Positions 7,853 through 16,886 of a stretch of 64,000 nt of DNA are shown here, piece after piece. This DNA comes from Rhodococcus qingshengii (GTDB lineage Bacteria; Actinomycetota; Actinomycetes; Mycobacteriales; Mycobacteriaceae), in NCBI RefSeq assembly GCF_021025955.1, contig NZ_JAJNCL010000005.1, positions 124,001-188,000 on the forward strand. The letters run 5' to 3'. Within the stretch, counting starts at the first letter, position 1; every line of letters starts with the position of its first letter. The position numbers were made by a program, and so were the translations under genes. Under the pieces are notes generated by a model that saw nothing but the letters and a program-made list of their open reading frames with translations, was not told the origin of the DNA and ran no database searches.

Positions 7853-8806
7853 TCAGTGCCAGCGGTGGTCGGCAACGGCGGTTCGCGGACCGAACTTGGG
7901 TTTGACGGCTTGGCCGCTGACCTGCAGAAGCCTCACGGCGCGGTATCGATGCGGTTGGAGGGGAGCGAGGTACTGCACCATCTCGGCGTCGTCGATCGGT
8001 TCTCCCAGCAGTGACCACCCGACGACGGCAGCGAGGTGGTAGTCGCCGACCGAGAGTGCATCGGAATCGCCGAAGGCGCGCTGAGCCACTTCGGCGGCAG
8101 TCCAGATCCCGACGCCGGGCACCGCTCGCAATCGTTGGGTCGCTTCGGCCCTGGGGAACGATGACGCCTGCTCGAGGCGGTCGGCGACGCGAGCGCACTG
8201 AACGATCGTCTTGGATCTCGCGGGATCGACATTTGCGCGATGAAACTCCCACGACGGCATTCGACGCCATTGGTCCGCGGTGAGTGGGACTCGCATTCCG
8301 TCGGGTGCAGGGCCGGGTGGGCGCTCACCGAACTTGGTCAGCAGGCGGCGCCACGCGGCAAACGCGTCGATGCCGTGAACTCGTTGCTCGAGGATCGCGG
8401 GAACGAGAGCTTCCATGACGCGGCCGGTGCGGCCGATGCGCAGATGAGGGAAGCGTCGATGAGCTTCGGCGATCTTGGGATGTTCGGGGGCAAAATCTTC
8501 GGCTTCGTCGTCGAGGCCGAGCAGCGCGTCGGCGCCTTCCAATAATTCCGTGGCACCGGGACCCCACGCCTGCACGCGGACCATGTGCCGATCCGACTGC
8601 GTGATGCGGTAGGTCACAGGACCCGAAAGTTGGCGGGAAACTCGCCAGATCGCTCCGTCGGCGGACCGCCGATGTGCGGGGTCGCCGGGTCCGCGCTGAT
8701 GCGGGCTGAGCGTCAGCGCGGCATCGAGTGGTCGCTGAGAAGTCACCGTGACTTCGTCGGCCGGAGATAGCGGCGTCATCGAGGTCAGCGTATCGCCACC
8801 GTCCAT
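7853..8806 (-). CDS. HhH-GPD DNA glycosylase (3-methyladenine glycosylase 2 / AlkA-like)
   Basis: 317 residues. The C-terminal half carries the helix-hairpin-helix and catalytic region: LRAVPGVGIWTAAEVAQR, then SDALSVGDYHLA, in which the aspartate of VGDYH is the expected catalytic residue. Upstream, LVPAILEQRV matches the glycosylase core. The N-terminal 100 residues resemble the AlkA antiparallel domain. It should excise alkylated bases such as 3-methyladenine to start base-excision repair. An ATG at the annotated start is used; an internal start a few codons later (MTPLSPADE) is possible. It diverges from the RNase H gene over about 45 bp. Confidence 0.87.
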   Translation of the reverse strand: MDGGDTLTSMTPLSPADEVTVTSQRPLDAALTLSPHQRGPGDPAHRRSADGAIWRVSRQLSGPVTYRITQSDRHMVRVQAWGPGATELLEGADALLGLDDEAEDFAPEHPKIAEAHRRFPHLRIGRTGRVMEALVPAILEQRVHGIDAFAAWRRLLTKFGERPPGPAPDGMRVPLTADQWRRMPSWEFHRANVDPARSKTIVQCARVADRLEQASSFPRAEATQRLRAVPGVGIWTAAEVAQRAFGDSDALSVGDYHLAAVVGWSLLGEPIDDAEMVQYLAPLQPHRYRAVRLLQVSGQAVKPKFGPRTAVADHRWH

Positions 8807-8851
8807 CCTCCGTTAAGGCGTGTGTCGGTGGCGCAACGTATTGTCCGAGCC

Positions 8852-9403
8852 ATGATCATCGTGAGCACCGACGGATCCTGTCTGCGAAACCCCGGTGGGG
8901 CTATCGGCTGGGCGTGGGTCAATCACGAGGGTCCGAGCATGTCTGGCGGAGAAGCGTCCGGTACCAACCAGATTGCCGAGTTGCGTGCCCTCTTCGAGGC
9001 CGTCGTCGCGCATCCGGGTGGGGATCCTCTGCTCATCGAATCCGACTCGCAGTACGCCATCAAGTGCGCTTCCGAATGGTTGCCCAGTTGGAAGCGCAAG
9101 GGTTGGAAGACCGCGGGCGGCGGGGCGGTCAAGAATCTGGAACTGGTGCAGAGCATCGACCGAGCCATCACCGACCGTGTCGGACCGGTGCGCTTTCGCT
9201 GGGTGCGCGGGCACGTCGGCAACCACTACAACGAGATGGCAGACAAGTTGGCCGGCGAAGCCGCACGCGCCATCGTCTCGGGGGACATCGCGTCGGTCCC
9301 GCTTGCGGCGCCGGTGAAGAAGGAACCCACCGTCGTGAACTCCTCGTACAAAGAGAAGTCCACGACGGCCGAAGAACCGGCAGATCTGTTCACACTTTTC
9401 TGA
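8852..9403 (+). CDS. rnhA: Ribonuclease HI
   Basis: 183 residues from the ATG 8852 (MIIVSTDGSCLRNPGGAIGW). A GTG 30 bp upstream would add ten residues, but the fold begins at MIIVSTDGS. The four active-site acids are present: Asp in STDGS, Glu in NQIAELRAL, Asp in IESDSQYAI and Asp in EMADKLAGEA. The basic loop PSWKRKGWKT binds substrate, and VRGHVGNHYNE provides the conserved histidine. It degrades RNA in RNA-DNA hybrids. A roughly 35-residue unstructured tail rich in K, E and T follows the catalytic domain. The stop is 6 bp from the opposing reductase stop. Confidence 0.95.
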   Translation: MIIVSTDGSCLRNPGGAIGWAWVNHEGPSMSGGEASGTNQIAELRALFEAVVAHPGGDPLLIESDSQYAIKCASEWLPSWKRKGWKTAGGGAVKNLELVQSIDRAITDRVGPVRFRWVRGHVGNHYNEMADKLAGEAARAIVSGDIASVPLAAPVKKEPTVVNSSYKEKSTTAEEPADLFTLF

Positions 9404-9415
9404 GCGGTTCAGAAA
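9397..9415. terminator. Short hairpin across converging stop codons
   Basis: TTTCTGA and TCAGAAA form a 7-bp stem with a 5-base loop spanning the RNase H stop and the end of the opposing reductase gene. It is short for an intrinsic terminator but sits where both transcripts end. Confidence 0.4.
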
Positions 9416-10407
9416 CCGTCGGCAACCTGAACGAGCGCCCGGCCCGTGTACTTGCCCTCGCGTACCTGATCGATCACCGAGACGACGTCGCGGACGGCGA
9501 CGAGGTTCGTGATCTCTTTCAGATGACGTGGCGCCAAGTCGGAGCCCAGACGGGTCCACAGCGCGCGACGGGGTTCGATCGGCATCAATACCGAGTCCAT
9601 GCCCAGCAGTGAGACTCCGCGGAGAATGAACGGCAGCACGGTCGTAGGCAGCGCGGCGCCACCGGTCAATCCGCTGGCAGCGACAACACCGCCGTAATTG
9701 ATCGTGCTCAGAACGTGAGCGAGTGTCTTTCCACCGACGCAGTCGACGGCCGCAGCCCACTGAGATTTTCCGAGCGGGCGAGGCTTGGCGTCGGGATCCT
9801 CGGGGAGGCGGCCGATCACCGAAGACGCACCGAGATACGTCAGAAGGTCTGCCGCGCCGGGCTTGCCACTGGAGGCGACCACGTCGAAGCCTGCGCGTGC
9901 CAGAAGGTCGACGCTGACGGTGCCGACTCCGCCGCTCGCTCCCGTCACCAGTACCGGACCGTCGGCGGGCTTCACTCCGCTGGCCAGAATGGCTTGGACA
10001 CTCATGGCCGCGGTGAATCCAGCCGTGCCGATTGCAGCAGCGTCGGCAGTGGAGATGCCGTCGAGCTTCACGACCCACTCGGCAGGCAGCCGGGCGATCT
10101 CCGCGTAGCCGCCGTTACGGGCGGTCCCGATCTCGTACCCGTGGGCCACGACCTTGTCGCCGGGGGCGAACGCGTCGGACTCGGAGGCAATGACCTCGCC
10201 GGCAACGTCGATGCCGGGGACGATCGGGTAGTCGCGAACCACCCCGCCCTTCGGGGTGACCGCGAGGGCGTCCTTGTAGTTGACGCTCGAATACTCGACG
10301 CGAATGGTGACCTCACCTGCAGGGAGGATGGATTCGTCGACGGTTTCGGGGGCGAAGTCGATGGTGCCGTCGCTGTCGCGGGCGACCCAGGCGTTGAAGG
10401 TAGTCAT
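9409..10407 (-). CDS. MDR-superfamily quinone/acrylyl-CoA reductase (AcuI/YhdH type)
   Basis: 332 residues from MTTFNAWVARD. The extra upstream codons of the longest reading run into a repeated hairpin and are not coding. The N-terminal GroES-like domain has SSVNYKDALAVTPKGGVVRDYPIVPG in pieces typical of YhdH/AcuI: VNYKDAL, then PGIDVAGEV. The Rossmann domain has VLVTGASGGVGTVSVDLL (about 150-168). There are no zinc ligands, as in this subfamily. AcuI reduces acrylyl-CoA with NADPH to propionyl-CoA; related enzymes reduce quinones or enones. It is downstream of an Old Yellow Enzyme gene, another alkene reductase. Confidence 0.87.
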   Translation of the reverse strand: MTTFNAWVARDSDGTIDFAPETVDESILPAGEVTIRVEYSSVNYKDALAVTPKGGVVRDYPIVPGIDVAGEVIASESDAFAPGDKVVAHGYEIGTARNGGYAEIARLPAEWVVKLDGISTADAAAIGTAGFTAAMSVQAILASGVKPADGPVLVTGASGGVGTVSVDLLARAGFDVVASSGKPGAADLLTYLGASSVIGRLPEDPDAKPRPLGKSQWAAAVDCVGGKTLAHVLSTINYGGVVAASGLTGGAALPTTVLPFILRGVSLLGMDSVLMPIEPRRALWTRLGSDLAPRHLKEITNLVAVRDVVSVIDQVREGKYTGRALVQVADGF

Positions 10408-10434
10408 AGGTCGAACATAAAGGCCTTCGGCGGT

Positions 10435-10487
10435 GTGCGCCTTTTCGGTAGTGCGGACTACCAAAAAGGCGCACAGGGGCGGAGTCC
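10435..10487 (-). repeat. Post-stop long hairpin, copy A of a repeated element
   Basis: Arms at 10435-10451 and 10458-10474 match at 16 of 17 positions around a 6-base loop. On the minus strand the order is gene stop, a small GGGAC/GCCCC-type hairpin, then GTGCGCCTTTTTGGTAG and its complement. The arms are nearly identical to those at 21721-21760. It follows the Old Yellow Enzyme stop directly, so it likely acts as a terminator or 3' stabiliser. Confidence 0.8.
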
Positions 10488-11621
10488 CTAGATCAAGCTG
10501 CCCTCATGCACCGCTCGATCGAAAGCCGGCAGCGGACCGCCCGCGCGCAGGGTCGTCGCCAACGCAGGATCGGCGAGATGGAGACGGCCGATCGCAATCA
10601 GATCGAACTCACCACTGCCGATGCGCTCCTCGAGTTGCGGGATGTTGTCCACCACCGGCGCAACGCCTTCGATGCGACTGTCGCGCAGTGACTTTCCGAT
10701 CCCTACGCTACCGACGGCCATCGTGACGGCACCGGTCAGCTTCTTTGCCCAACCGGCCAGTGAGAGGTCGCTGCCTTCGAAGGCCGGGACGTCGAAGCGC
10801 CTGATGCTGGCGTCGAGGACGTCGACTCCGGCGTCGACCAGCGCACCCAGGATGACACCCAACTCCTCGGGAGTTTCCGCGATCTTCGCGGTGAAATCCT
10901 GCTGCTTGTGCTGCGAGAAACGGTAGATGATCGGCAGATCCGGGCCGATCGCCGCGCGGATTGCAGCGACGACGGCAGCCGGGAACTTGGTACGACGCAC
11001 CAGGTCGCCGCCCCACGCGTCGTCGCGCTGGTTGGTGCCCTCCCAGAAGAAGGAATCGAGGAGGTAGCCGTGACCGCCGTGGATCGCGATGCCGTCGAAG
11101 CCGAGTTCGACAGCGTGCTTCGCGCTGCGGACATAGGCGTCGATGACGTCCTGGATGTCCTGCTCGGTCATCGCTTCGGTGCTCGCCTGCGCGCGCTCGA
11201 CGTAGGCAGCGGAGTACGAGGTGACGCCGAGCGGGCCCCATTCACCGGAGGGGCGCATCGGCTTGAGTGATGGGTCCATTCGCGTCATCGCGCCCCACAG
11301 CGGTCCGACGTGCCAGAGCTGAGGCACGATCTTGCCGCCCGCCGCGTGCACGTCGTCGACGACCTTGCGCCATCCAGCCTGCGCAGCGGGGGTGTGGAGG
11401 TTCGGGACGTTGGCGTGATCGACAGCCGTCTCGTGATCGATCGCGACGCCTTCGGTGACGATCAACCCGGTGCCGCCCTCAGCGCGTCGGCGGTAGTAGT
11501 CGGCAACGTCGCTGCCGGGCACACCTTCGATGGAGTACGTGCGCGTCATCGGCGACATGACTATTCGGTTGGACAGTTCGAGCGAACGGATGCGGAGCGG
11601 TTGGAACAGCGGGTTGGTCAC
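10488..11621 (-). CDS. Old Yellow Enzyme family NADH:flavin oxidoreductase
   Basis: 377 residues. The FMN-binding TIM barrel begins LFQPLRIRSLELSNRIVMSP in the expected place and contains IVTEGVAID, VPQLWHVGP, and the substrate-binding pair in FDGIAIHGGHGYLLDSFF (His-Gly-x-His-Gly). IYRFSQHKQQDF and FDLIAIGRLHLADP follow. These enzymes reduce activated alkenes, ketones or nitro groups using NAD(P)H. The start codon is an ATG and the gene abuts the SnoaL-like gene (4 bp), so the two are probably cotranscribed. The substrate could be an enone from the terpenoid/steroid-like catabolism nearby, but this is not shown by the sequence. Confidence 0.9.
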   Translation of the reverse strand: MTNPLFQPLRIRSLELSNRIVMSPMTRTYSIEGVPGSDVADYYRRRAEGGTGLIVTEGVAIDHETAVDHANVPNLHTPAAQAGWRKVVDDVHAAGGKIVPQLWHVGPLWGAMTRMDPSLKPMRPSGEWGPLGVTSYSAAYVERAQASTEAMTEQDIQDVIDAYVRSAKHAVELGFDGIAIHGGHGYLLDSFFWEGTNQRDDAWGGDLVRRTKFPAAVVAAIRAAIGPDLPIIYRFSQHKQQDFTAKIAETPEELGVILGALVDAGVDVLDASIRRFDVPAFEGSDLSLAGWAKKLTGAVTMAVGSVGIGKSLRDSRIEGVAPVVDNIPQLEERIGSGEFDLIAIGRLHLADPALATTLRAGGPLPAFDRAVHEGSLI

Positions 11622-11625
11622 TTCG

Positions 11626-12153
11626 TCACAGCGCTTTCATGAATCGGAAGAATCCGGGGTCCTGGTCGACACGGAGTCGCGTGAGAGTTCGGTAGCTGAT
11701 CAGCCACTTACCGTCTTCTTTGCGGTATTCCTCGTGGTAGTGGCCGTAGCCGTGCAGATGCAGCTCTTTCACGCCGTCGTTCCACCACAACATGTCCTCC
11801 ATTGCCCAGATACCGGTTGCGGTGGTGGGCGAGGTCAGCACGATTTCGGGGGTGTGTGCGTGGTGCGCTGTGGTGAGGGGGATGTCGCCGTCGAGCATGT
11901 TCCGAATTGCTGCGGTGAGCTTGTCGATTCCCACTACCTGGTTCGAGGTGTCACCGGTCTTGGGTTGCTTGTCTGTCGGGAGTCCGCCCCACGTCTCGCT
12001 GACGACGTCTGCGGTGTGCAGGGTTGGGTAGACGTGCCACTGCTTGGTGTCCATGCAGCGTAGGCGCGCGGCGAAGACACGTTTGATCTCCTCGATTGCG
12101 AGCAGTTCCTCGACGGCACTGATCGACCCCACTTCGGACTCGGCCTGAGACAT
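11626..12153 (-). CDS. SnoaL-like / NTF2-fold protein
   Basis: 175 residues starting at MSQAESEVG, where GGAGG lies five bases upstream; a slightly longer frame lacks a ribosome site. The fold is the cone-shaped SnoaL/NTF2-like alpha+beta barrel: the helix AVEELLAIEEIKRVFAARLRCMD, then the TADVVSETW strand region, and WLISYRTLTRLRVD near the end. Members of this group are hydratases, dehydratases, isomerases or small ring-cleavage helpers, and many have no known reaction. It is the first gene before the Old Yellow Enzyme and faces the amidohydrolase gene. No function is assigned. Confidence 0.8.
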   Translation of the reverse strand: MSQAESEVGSISAVEELLAIEEIKRVFAARLRCMDTKQWHVYPTLHTADVVSETWGGLPTDKQPKTGDTSNQVVGIDKLTAAIRNMLDGDIPLTTAHHAHTPEIVLTSPTTATGIWAMEDMLWWNDGVKELHLHGYGHYHEEYRKEDGKWLISYRTLTRLRVDQDPGFFRFMKAL

Positions 12154-12278
12154 TAAACCTCCAACGGTGTTCGGCAAGATGGGTTCACACTCGGGTGCTC
12201 ATGGCGGGCCGTCAACGACCTGTCCCGGTGAGCGCGACGGCACTCGGTATGGTCGAGCGAACGAAAGGGGTGTCAGAC

Positions 12279-13184
12279 GTGTGTACCGAAGAGGTCCCAT
12301 CGACCGGACCGGAGGAGATTGCCGAGGTTCGGGCTTTCTGGCGCGAGTTGGGTGTTCCGGGCGTGATCGACGTCCATACCCATTTCATGCCGAAGAGCGT
12401 CATGGACAAGGTGTGGGGTTACTTCGATTCGGCGGGACCGATGATCGGTCGACCATGGCCCATCGCCTACCGACTTGCCGAGGAGGAGCGGGTGCACCGT
12501 CTCCGCGAGTTCGGCGTCCGGGCTTTCACGTCGATGATCTACCCCCACAAGCACGCGATGGCCGAGTGGCTCAACCAGTGGGCAGTCGAATTTGCCGCGC
12601 AAACACCTGATTGCCTGCACACGGCCACGTTCTATCCCGAGGAGTCGGCGGCGTCGTACGTCGGCAAGGCGTTGGAGTCGGGCGCGCGAATCTTCAAGTC
12701 CCACATCCAGGTCGGAAACTACGATCCGAACGATCCTCTGCTCGACAAGGTCTGGGGTCAGCTCGAGGACTCCGAGACGCCCATCGTGATTCACTGTGGT
12801 TCGGGACCCGCCCCGGGGGAGTACACGGGGCCCGATCGCATCGCTTCGCTGCTGGCACGGTACCCGCGCCTGCCGTTGATCGTCGCGCACATGGGGATGC
12901 CCGAGTACAGCGAATTCCTTGATCTTGCAGAGGCTTACGGCAACGTCCGCCTGGATACGACCATGGCGTTCACCGACTTCACGGAAGAGCAGTGCGCCTT
13001 CCCGAAGGCCGATGTTTCTCGGCTCGTCGACATGCAGGACCGGATTCTGTTCGGTAGCGACTTCCCGAACATTCCGTACCCGTATCTCACGGCCTTGCAA
13101 GCGGTTACGCGCTTCGATCTCGGAGACGAGTGGTTGCGAGCCGTTGTGCACGACAACGCTGCCAAGCTCTTCTCGGTGAGCTGA
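12279..13184 (+). CDS. Amidohydrolase-2 family metal-dependent hydrolase/decarboxylase (ACMSD-like)
   Basis: 301 residues if started at GTG 12279, which has AAAGGGG eight bases upstream; in-frame starts at 12249 or earlier are possible but poorly supported. The TIM barrel has the metal-binding HxH in VIDVHTHFMP, a His in PIVIHCGSG, a His in LIVAHMGMPEY and the Asp in ILFGSDFPNIPYP. This set is typical of ACMSD and related nonoxidative decarboxylases or C-C hydrolases acting on acidic ring-cleavage products. It diverges from the SnoaL/Old Yellow Enzyme operon across about 125 bp, which suggests a shared pathway. Confidence 0.85.
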   Translation: MCTEEVPSTGPEEIAEVRAFWRELGVPGVIDVHTHFMPKSVMDKVWGYFDSAGPMIGRPWPIAYRLAEEERVHRLREFGVRAFTSMIYPHKHAMAEWLNQWAVEFAAQTPDCLHTATFYPEESAASYVGKALESGARIFKSHIQVGNYDPNDPLLDKVWGQLEDSETPIVIHCGSGPAPGEYTGPDRIASLLARYPRLPLIVAHMGMPEYSEFLDLAEAYGNVRLDTTMAFTDFTEEQCAFPKADVSRLVDMQDRILFGSDFPNIPYPYLTALQAVTRFDLGDEWLRAVVHDNAAKLFSVS

Positions 13185-13206
13185 GCCCACCGAGAGGAAC
13201 TTCGAC

Positions 13207-13950
13207 TCAGCGGAGTTTGATGCTGCCGCCGTCGGCCATCAAGGTCTGACCCGTCATGTACTTGGAGTCCTCGCTCGCCAGGAACACCACGACGGGAGCG
13301 ATGTCGGTTTCGGGATCACCGATGCGTCCGAGCGGTACCTTGGCGACGGATGCGGCTGCGCGCTCGGGGAAGGCTTCCTGCCACTTGACGACACCTTCGG
13401 TGGCGGCGAACGGGCAGACCACGTTGACCCGAATACCTTCCGGCGCCCACTCGTTGGCGACGACGCGCGTCAGGCCTCGCACAGCTTCCTTGGCCGCCGC
13501 GTAGGACGTCTGGGTCGGCATTCCGTCCAAACCTGAACCCGATGCGAAGTTGACGACCGAACCCTTGGTCTTCGCGAGTTCGTCGTGGCACGCCTGCATC
13601 AGGTGGACAACGGGGTAGAAACCGGTGTTGAAGGACAGATCGAACATGTCCTGCGTGGTTTCGAGCAACGGAGCCTGACGGGACGCGTGAGCGTTGTTCA
13701 CCAGGATGTCGAGCTTGCCGAAAGCCTCGAGCGCGGCGTCACGGATCTGCTCGGCCGAACCGGCGGCGGCAAGGTCGACGTTCAGGAACTTGCCGGAGCC
13801 GGCGAGTTCTTGTTCGAGGGCCTGGCCCTGCTCGTCGTTGATGTCGACGAACAGGACCTTCGCGCCTTCACGAGCGAAGACTCGGGTGATGGCACGACCG
13901 ATTCCGCCGGCGCCGCCGGTGACGATCGCTACCTTGCCGTTCAACCTCAT
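13207..13950 (-). CDS. Short-chain dehydrogenase/reductase
   Basis: 247 residues of the classical SDR type. NAD(P) binding is by TGGAGGIGRAI (about 11-21), with the acidic VDIND after strand 2 suggesting NAD(H). LVNNAH marks the NNAG position. The catalytic Ser is in NFASGSGLDG and Tyr/Lys in SYAAAKEAV (about 155-163). The C-terminal MTGQTLMADGG closes the fold. It lies 27 bp after another SDR gene on the same strand, and the two probably act on successive hydroxy/keto intermediates. The substrate is unknown. Confidence 0.88.
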   Translation of the reverse strand: MRLNGKVAIVTGGAGGIGRAITRVFAREGAKVLFVDINDEQGQALEQELAGSGKFLNVDLAAAGSAEQIRDAALEAFGKLDILVNNAHASRQAPLLETTQDMFDLSFNTGFYPVVHLMQACHDELAKTKGSVVNFASGSGLDGMPTQTSYAAAKEAVRGLTRVVANEWAPEGIRVNVVCPFAATEGVVKWQEAFPERAAASVAKVPLGRIGDPETDIAPVVVFLASEDSKYMTGQTLMADGGSIKLR

Positions 13951-13977
13951 GGAAACGCTCCTCTTCGTAGGTGCTGC

Positions 13978-14916
13978 TTAAACTGTTGCGGTCTCGTCGA
14001 CTGCAAGGGCAATCTTTTCGAGGCCGGCGATGCTGTAGGCGGCGTAGGTCTCGTACGGTCCGCGGCCTGAGAAGTAGGACGAGAGCTGGCCACCGAGCTC
14101 TTCGACCGTGAACGCGGATCCGGCTGCGTCGAAACGATTCTCGACCTTGGGTGCTTCCATCAACGCCACCATCTTGCCGTAGACGACAAAGACCTGGCCG
14201 TTGATCTCGTCGGAATCGGGGGATGCGAGGTAGCTGACCAGGGTCGCGACGCGCTCGGGTGCAAGCGGATCGAGGCCGCTTACGCCGGTGTTGTTCTCGC
14301 CGAAGGCTTCTGCCGTCATGGCGGTGCGGGCGCGGGGGCAGATCGCGTTGGTGCGGACGCCGTAGCGGGAGAGGCCTGCTGCGCTCGAGAGCGTCAGAGC
14401 GGTGATACCGGCCTTGGCTGCCGAGTAGTTGGGCTGTCCGGCGCTGCCGAAGAGGAAGGCCTCGGAAGAGGTGTTGATGATGCGGCCGTAGACCGGTGCG
14501 TCGGCTGCCTTGCTGGCTGCGCGCCAGTGGACTGCGGCTGCGTGCGAGGTGGCGGCGTGACCCTTGAGGTGCACGCGGATGACGTCGTCCCAATCGGATT
14601 CGGTCAGGTTGAAGATCATCTTGTCGCGCAGAATGCCTGCATTGTTGACGAGGATGTCGAAGGATCCGAAGTTCTTGACAGCTTCTTCGATGATGCGCCC
14701 GCCGAGCGACCAGTCGGAGACGTCGCCGGTGATGGCGAGTGCCTGTCCACCTGCGGCCTTGATCTCGTCGACCACATCGTTGGCCGCTGCACCCATGTCG
14801 TTGACGATGACGGCTGCGCCGGCAGCGGCGAGTCCGAGTGCCTCGGCGCGACCCAGCCCGGCACCGGCGCCGGTGACGGCGGCAACTTTGCCTTCCAAGC
14901 TCAGTGATTGCGTCAT
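13978..14916 (-). CDS. SDR with C-terminal extension (steroid/acyl-CoA hydroxy dehydrogenase-like)
   Basis: 312 residues from MTQSLSLEGKVAAVTG, with GAAGGAG upstream. The Rossmann motif TGAGAGLGRAEA is followed by VNDMG (consistent with NAD), LVNNAGILRD, the catalytic Ser in INTSSEA and YSAAKAG. A roughly 60-residue extension follows the core (VVYGKMVALMEAPK onward to residue 312). The NDMG/NNAGILRDKM pattern and the extension resemble the Hsd4A/peroxisomal MFE-type dehydrogenases used in mycobacterial steroid side-chain catabolism. It heads the leftward operon and faces an acyl-CoA synthetase gene across a 369-bp regulatory region. Confidence 0.85.
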   Translation of the reverse strand: MTQSLSLEGKVAAVTGAGAGLGRAEALGLAAAGAAVIVNDMGAAANDVVDEIKAAGGQALAITGDVSDWSLGGRIIEEAVKNFGSFDILVNNAGILRDKMIFNLTESDWDDVIRVHLKGHAATSHAAAVHWRAASKAADAPVYGRIINTSSEAFLFGSAGQPNYSAAKAGITALTLSSAAGLSRYGVRTNAICPRARTAMTAEAFGENNTGVSGLDPLAPERVATLVSYLASPDSDEINGQVFVVYGKMVALMEAPKVENRFDAAGSAFTVEELGGQLSSYFSGRGPYETYAAYSIAGLEKIALAVDETATV

Positions 14917-15285
14917 GTCGTGCTCCTTCGATCCGGTCTGGCGAGTAGGTTCAACAAAATTAGTATTCATTCTAATTTGAAGTCGAGAGTTCGGTTGTCG
15001 TTCCGAAAAAATCATTCGAGCAAAATCAGAATTAGTTCTAGTTTTGAGCAGAAGGTCGGCCGAAAGACGAGTAGTCTCACTGAGCGGGAGCGGTGATCTG
15101 GGTCACGAGCGGCGCATGCCACCTTGGGGCTACGCGGCGACCCCACCGCGTACGCATTTGCGTCACCACCGATCCGCTCAGTTCTCGGCCGCCTTCGTCG
15201 GCACCAGGGTCGGATAGTTCTCACCGAAAACGCAGTACGGTCGGTCCCGAATTCACCGGGCCGGACATCAAGGAAGGCACCAGTA
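14917..15285. promoter_or_regulatory. 369-bp divergent intergenic region with two related operators
   Basis: No gene is seen here. Two AT-rich imperfect palindromes stand out: 14957-14978 (core TAGTATTCATTCTA) and 15021-15046 (core CAGAATTAGTTCTA). Their centres are 66 bp apart. Both approximate TAGAAT-N2-ATTCTA, and a third relative lies at 19821-19834. The format is similar to, but not the same as, the KstR consensus TnnAACnnGTTnnA. A TetR-type repressor controlling both the SDR and acyl-CoA synthetase operons is likely. Confidence 0.55.
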
Positions 15286-16881
15286 GTGTCACTGAATTTG
15301 GCAGATCTGTACGAGGGCATTTCGGATTTGATTCCGGACCGCACGGCGCTCGTGTGCGATGGCCGTCGTCGCACCTACATCGAACTGGACGAAGGATCGA
15401 ACCGCATTGCCCGCCACTTGGCGAGTGTCGGTGTCGGGCCGGGCGATCACGTCGCTCTGCACATGCGCAACAGCATCGAGTTCGTGGAAAGTTTGCTCGG
15501 TTGCCTCAAGATCCGAGCGGTCCCGATCAACGTCAACTATCGCTACGTCGACGCCGAACTGACCTACCTGTACAACGATTCGCAGTCAGTAGCACTGATC
15601 GTGGACGAGGAGTTCATTTCCGTCGTGGAGGCGGTTCTCCCGGCCGCACCCGGCATCAAACACGTCGTTGTCGTCGGCGAGTCAGCCGTCCGCGATATCG
15701 AAGGCGTCGACATCGTTCGATATGCCGACGCTGCCGCGGAGCAGTCCGTCACTCGTGACTTCGCGCCCCGCAGCAACGACGACCTCTTTGTCATCTACAC
15801 CGGCGGCACGACGGGTATGCCCAAGGGCGTCATGTGGCGTCACGAGGACTTCTACTTCGCGGCGCTCACCGGAGGAAATCCGTTCGGTCCGCCGCACACC
15901 ACCGCTGAAGCTCTGTATGCCGCGGTCCCGAACGTGCCCGCGATGAACATGCTCAGCACTGCACCCCTGATGCACGGCGCGGCGTCGTACTCGCTGTTCA
16001 CCGGATTCTTCATGGGTGCCAACGCAATTCTGATGGCGCGGTTCGACGCGAAGACGACCCTGCAGATCGCCGGGAGTGAGAAGGCCGTCTCCATCACCGT
16101 CGTCGGAGATGCGATGGCGCGTCCGCTCGCAGACGAATTGGCTGCGAACGCTGCGGATTACGATCTCAGCACGGTCGGAATGGTCTCGTCGGGCGGAGCA
16201 TTGTTCTCGCTCTCACTGCGCGAGCAGCTCAAGTCCATACTCCCGAACCTGGTGATCCGCGACGGATTCGGCTCCTCGGAGTCGGGCGTCGACGGCAATC
16301 TCGAGATCGGCGAAGACGGCCTGATGCGCATCGCCGCTCGCGACGAGACCCGCGTCGTGGACGAAAGGATGCGGCCGCTGGAGCCCGGATCCCCCGAGAC
16401 CGGTTACATCGCTCGCAGTGGTCACGTGCCTGTCGGCTACTTCAATGATCCGGTCAAGACCGCGGCTACGTTCCCGGTGATCGACGGGGTGCGGATGTCG
16501 GTGCTCGGCGACGTCGGACGCGTGGAAGCGGACGGCTCGATCGTGTTGCTGGGGCGTGGTTCTCAGTGCATCAACACCGGTGGGGAGAAGGTGTATCCCG
16601 AGGAGGTCGAGCAGGCACTCAAGAGTCACCCGGCTGTGCTCGACGCTCTGGTCGCGGGAATTCCGGATGCGAAGTTCGGTGAGCGCGTCGCTGCGGTCAT
16701 CACGACCCGCGAAGGCTTCGACGTCCCGGACGCTGCCGAGATCGGTGAGCATTGCGCGTCGCAGGTCGCTCGGTACAAAGTGCCGCGCACCGTCATGAAC
16801 GTTCCGTCGATCAGGCGTTCTCCCAGCGGAAAGGCCGATTACCGCTGGGCCAAGGCCACTCTCGCCGAGCAAGCCTCCTAG
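15286..16881 (+). CDS. Acyl-CoA synthetase (FadD, AMP-binding)
   Basis: 531 residues from GTG 15286 (VSLNLADLYEGISDL), with AAGGAAGG upstream; the longer open frame is not conserved in character. AMP-forming signatures: the P-loop YTGGTTGMPKGVMW (about 178-191), GFGSSESG (about 327), the LLGRGSQCINTGGEKVYPEE core A8 region and the catalytic lysine in SPSGKADYRW close to the end. It activates a carboxylic acid to the acyl-CoA through an acyl-adenylate. It resembles the mycobacterial FadD17/FadD19 group used on steroid side chains. It diverges from two SDR genes, consistent with degradation of a bulky acid. Confidence 0.88.
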   Translation: MSLNLADLYEGISDLIPDRTALVCDGRRRTYIELDEGSNRIARHLASVGVGPGDHVALHMRNSIEFVESLLGCLKIRAVPINVNYRYVDAELTYLYNDSQSVALIVDEEFISVVEAVLPAAPGIKHVVVVGESAVRDIEGVDIVRYADAAAEQSVTRDFAPRSNDDLFVIYTGGTTGMPKGVMWRHEDFYFAALTGGNPFGPPHTTAEALYAAVPNVPAMNMLSTAPLMHGAASYSLFTGFFMGANAILMARFDAKTTLQIAGSEKAVSITVVGDAMARPLADELAANAADYDLSTVGMVSSGGALFSLSLREQLKSILPNLVIRDGFGSSESGVDGNLEIGEDGLMRIAARDETRVVDERMRPLEPGSPETGYIARSGHVPVGYFNDPVKTAATFPVIDGVRMSVLGDVGRVEADGSIVLLGRGSQCINTGGEKVYPEEVEQALKSHPAVLDALVAGIPDAKFGERVAAVITTREGFDVPDAAEIGEHCASQVARYKVPRTVMNVPSIRRSPSGKADYRWAKATLAEQAS

Positions 16882-16886
16882 TCCGG

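Noticed and set aside
8813-10078. Long open frame on the minus strand across RNase HI and the AcuI-like gene
   Set aside because: It is antisense to two well-supported genes, and its arginine-rich composition is that of a shadow frame in high-GC DNA.
14957-15046. True KstR operators controlling steroid genes
   Set aside because: Both palindromes break the AAC/GTT core of the KstR consensus, so I report them as a distinct motif rather than assign KstR.
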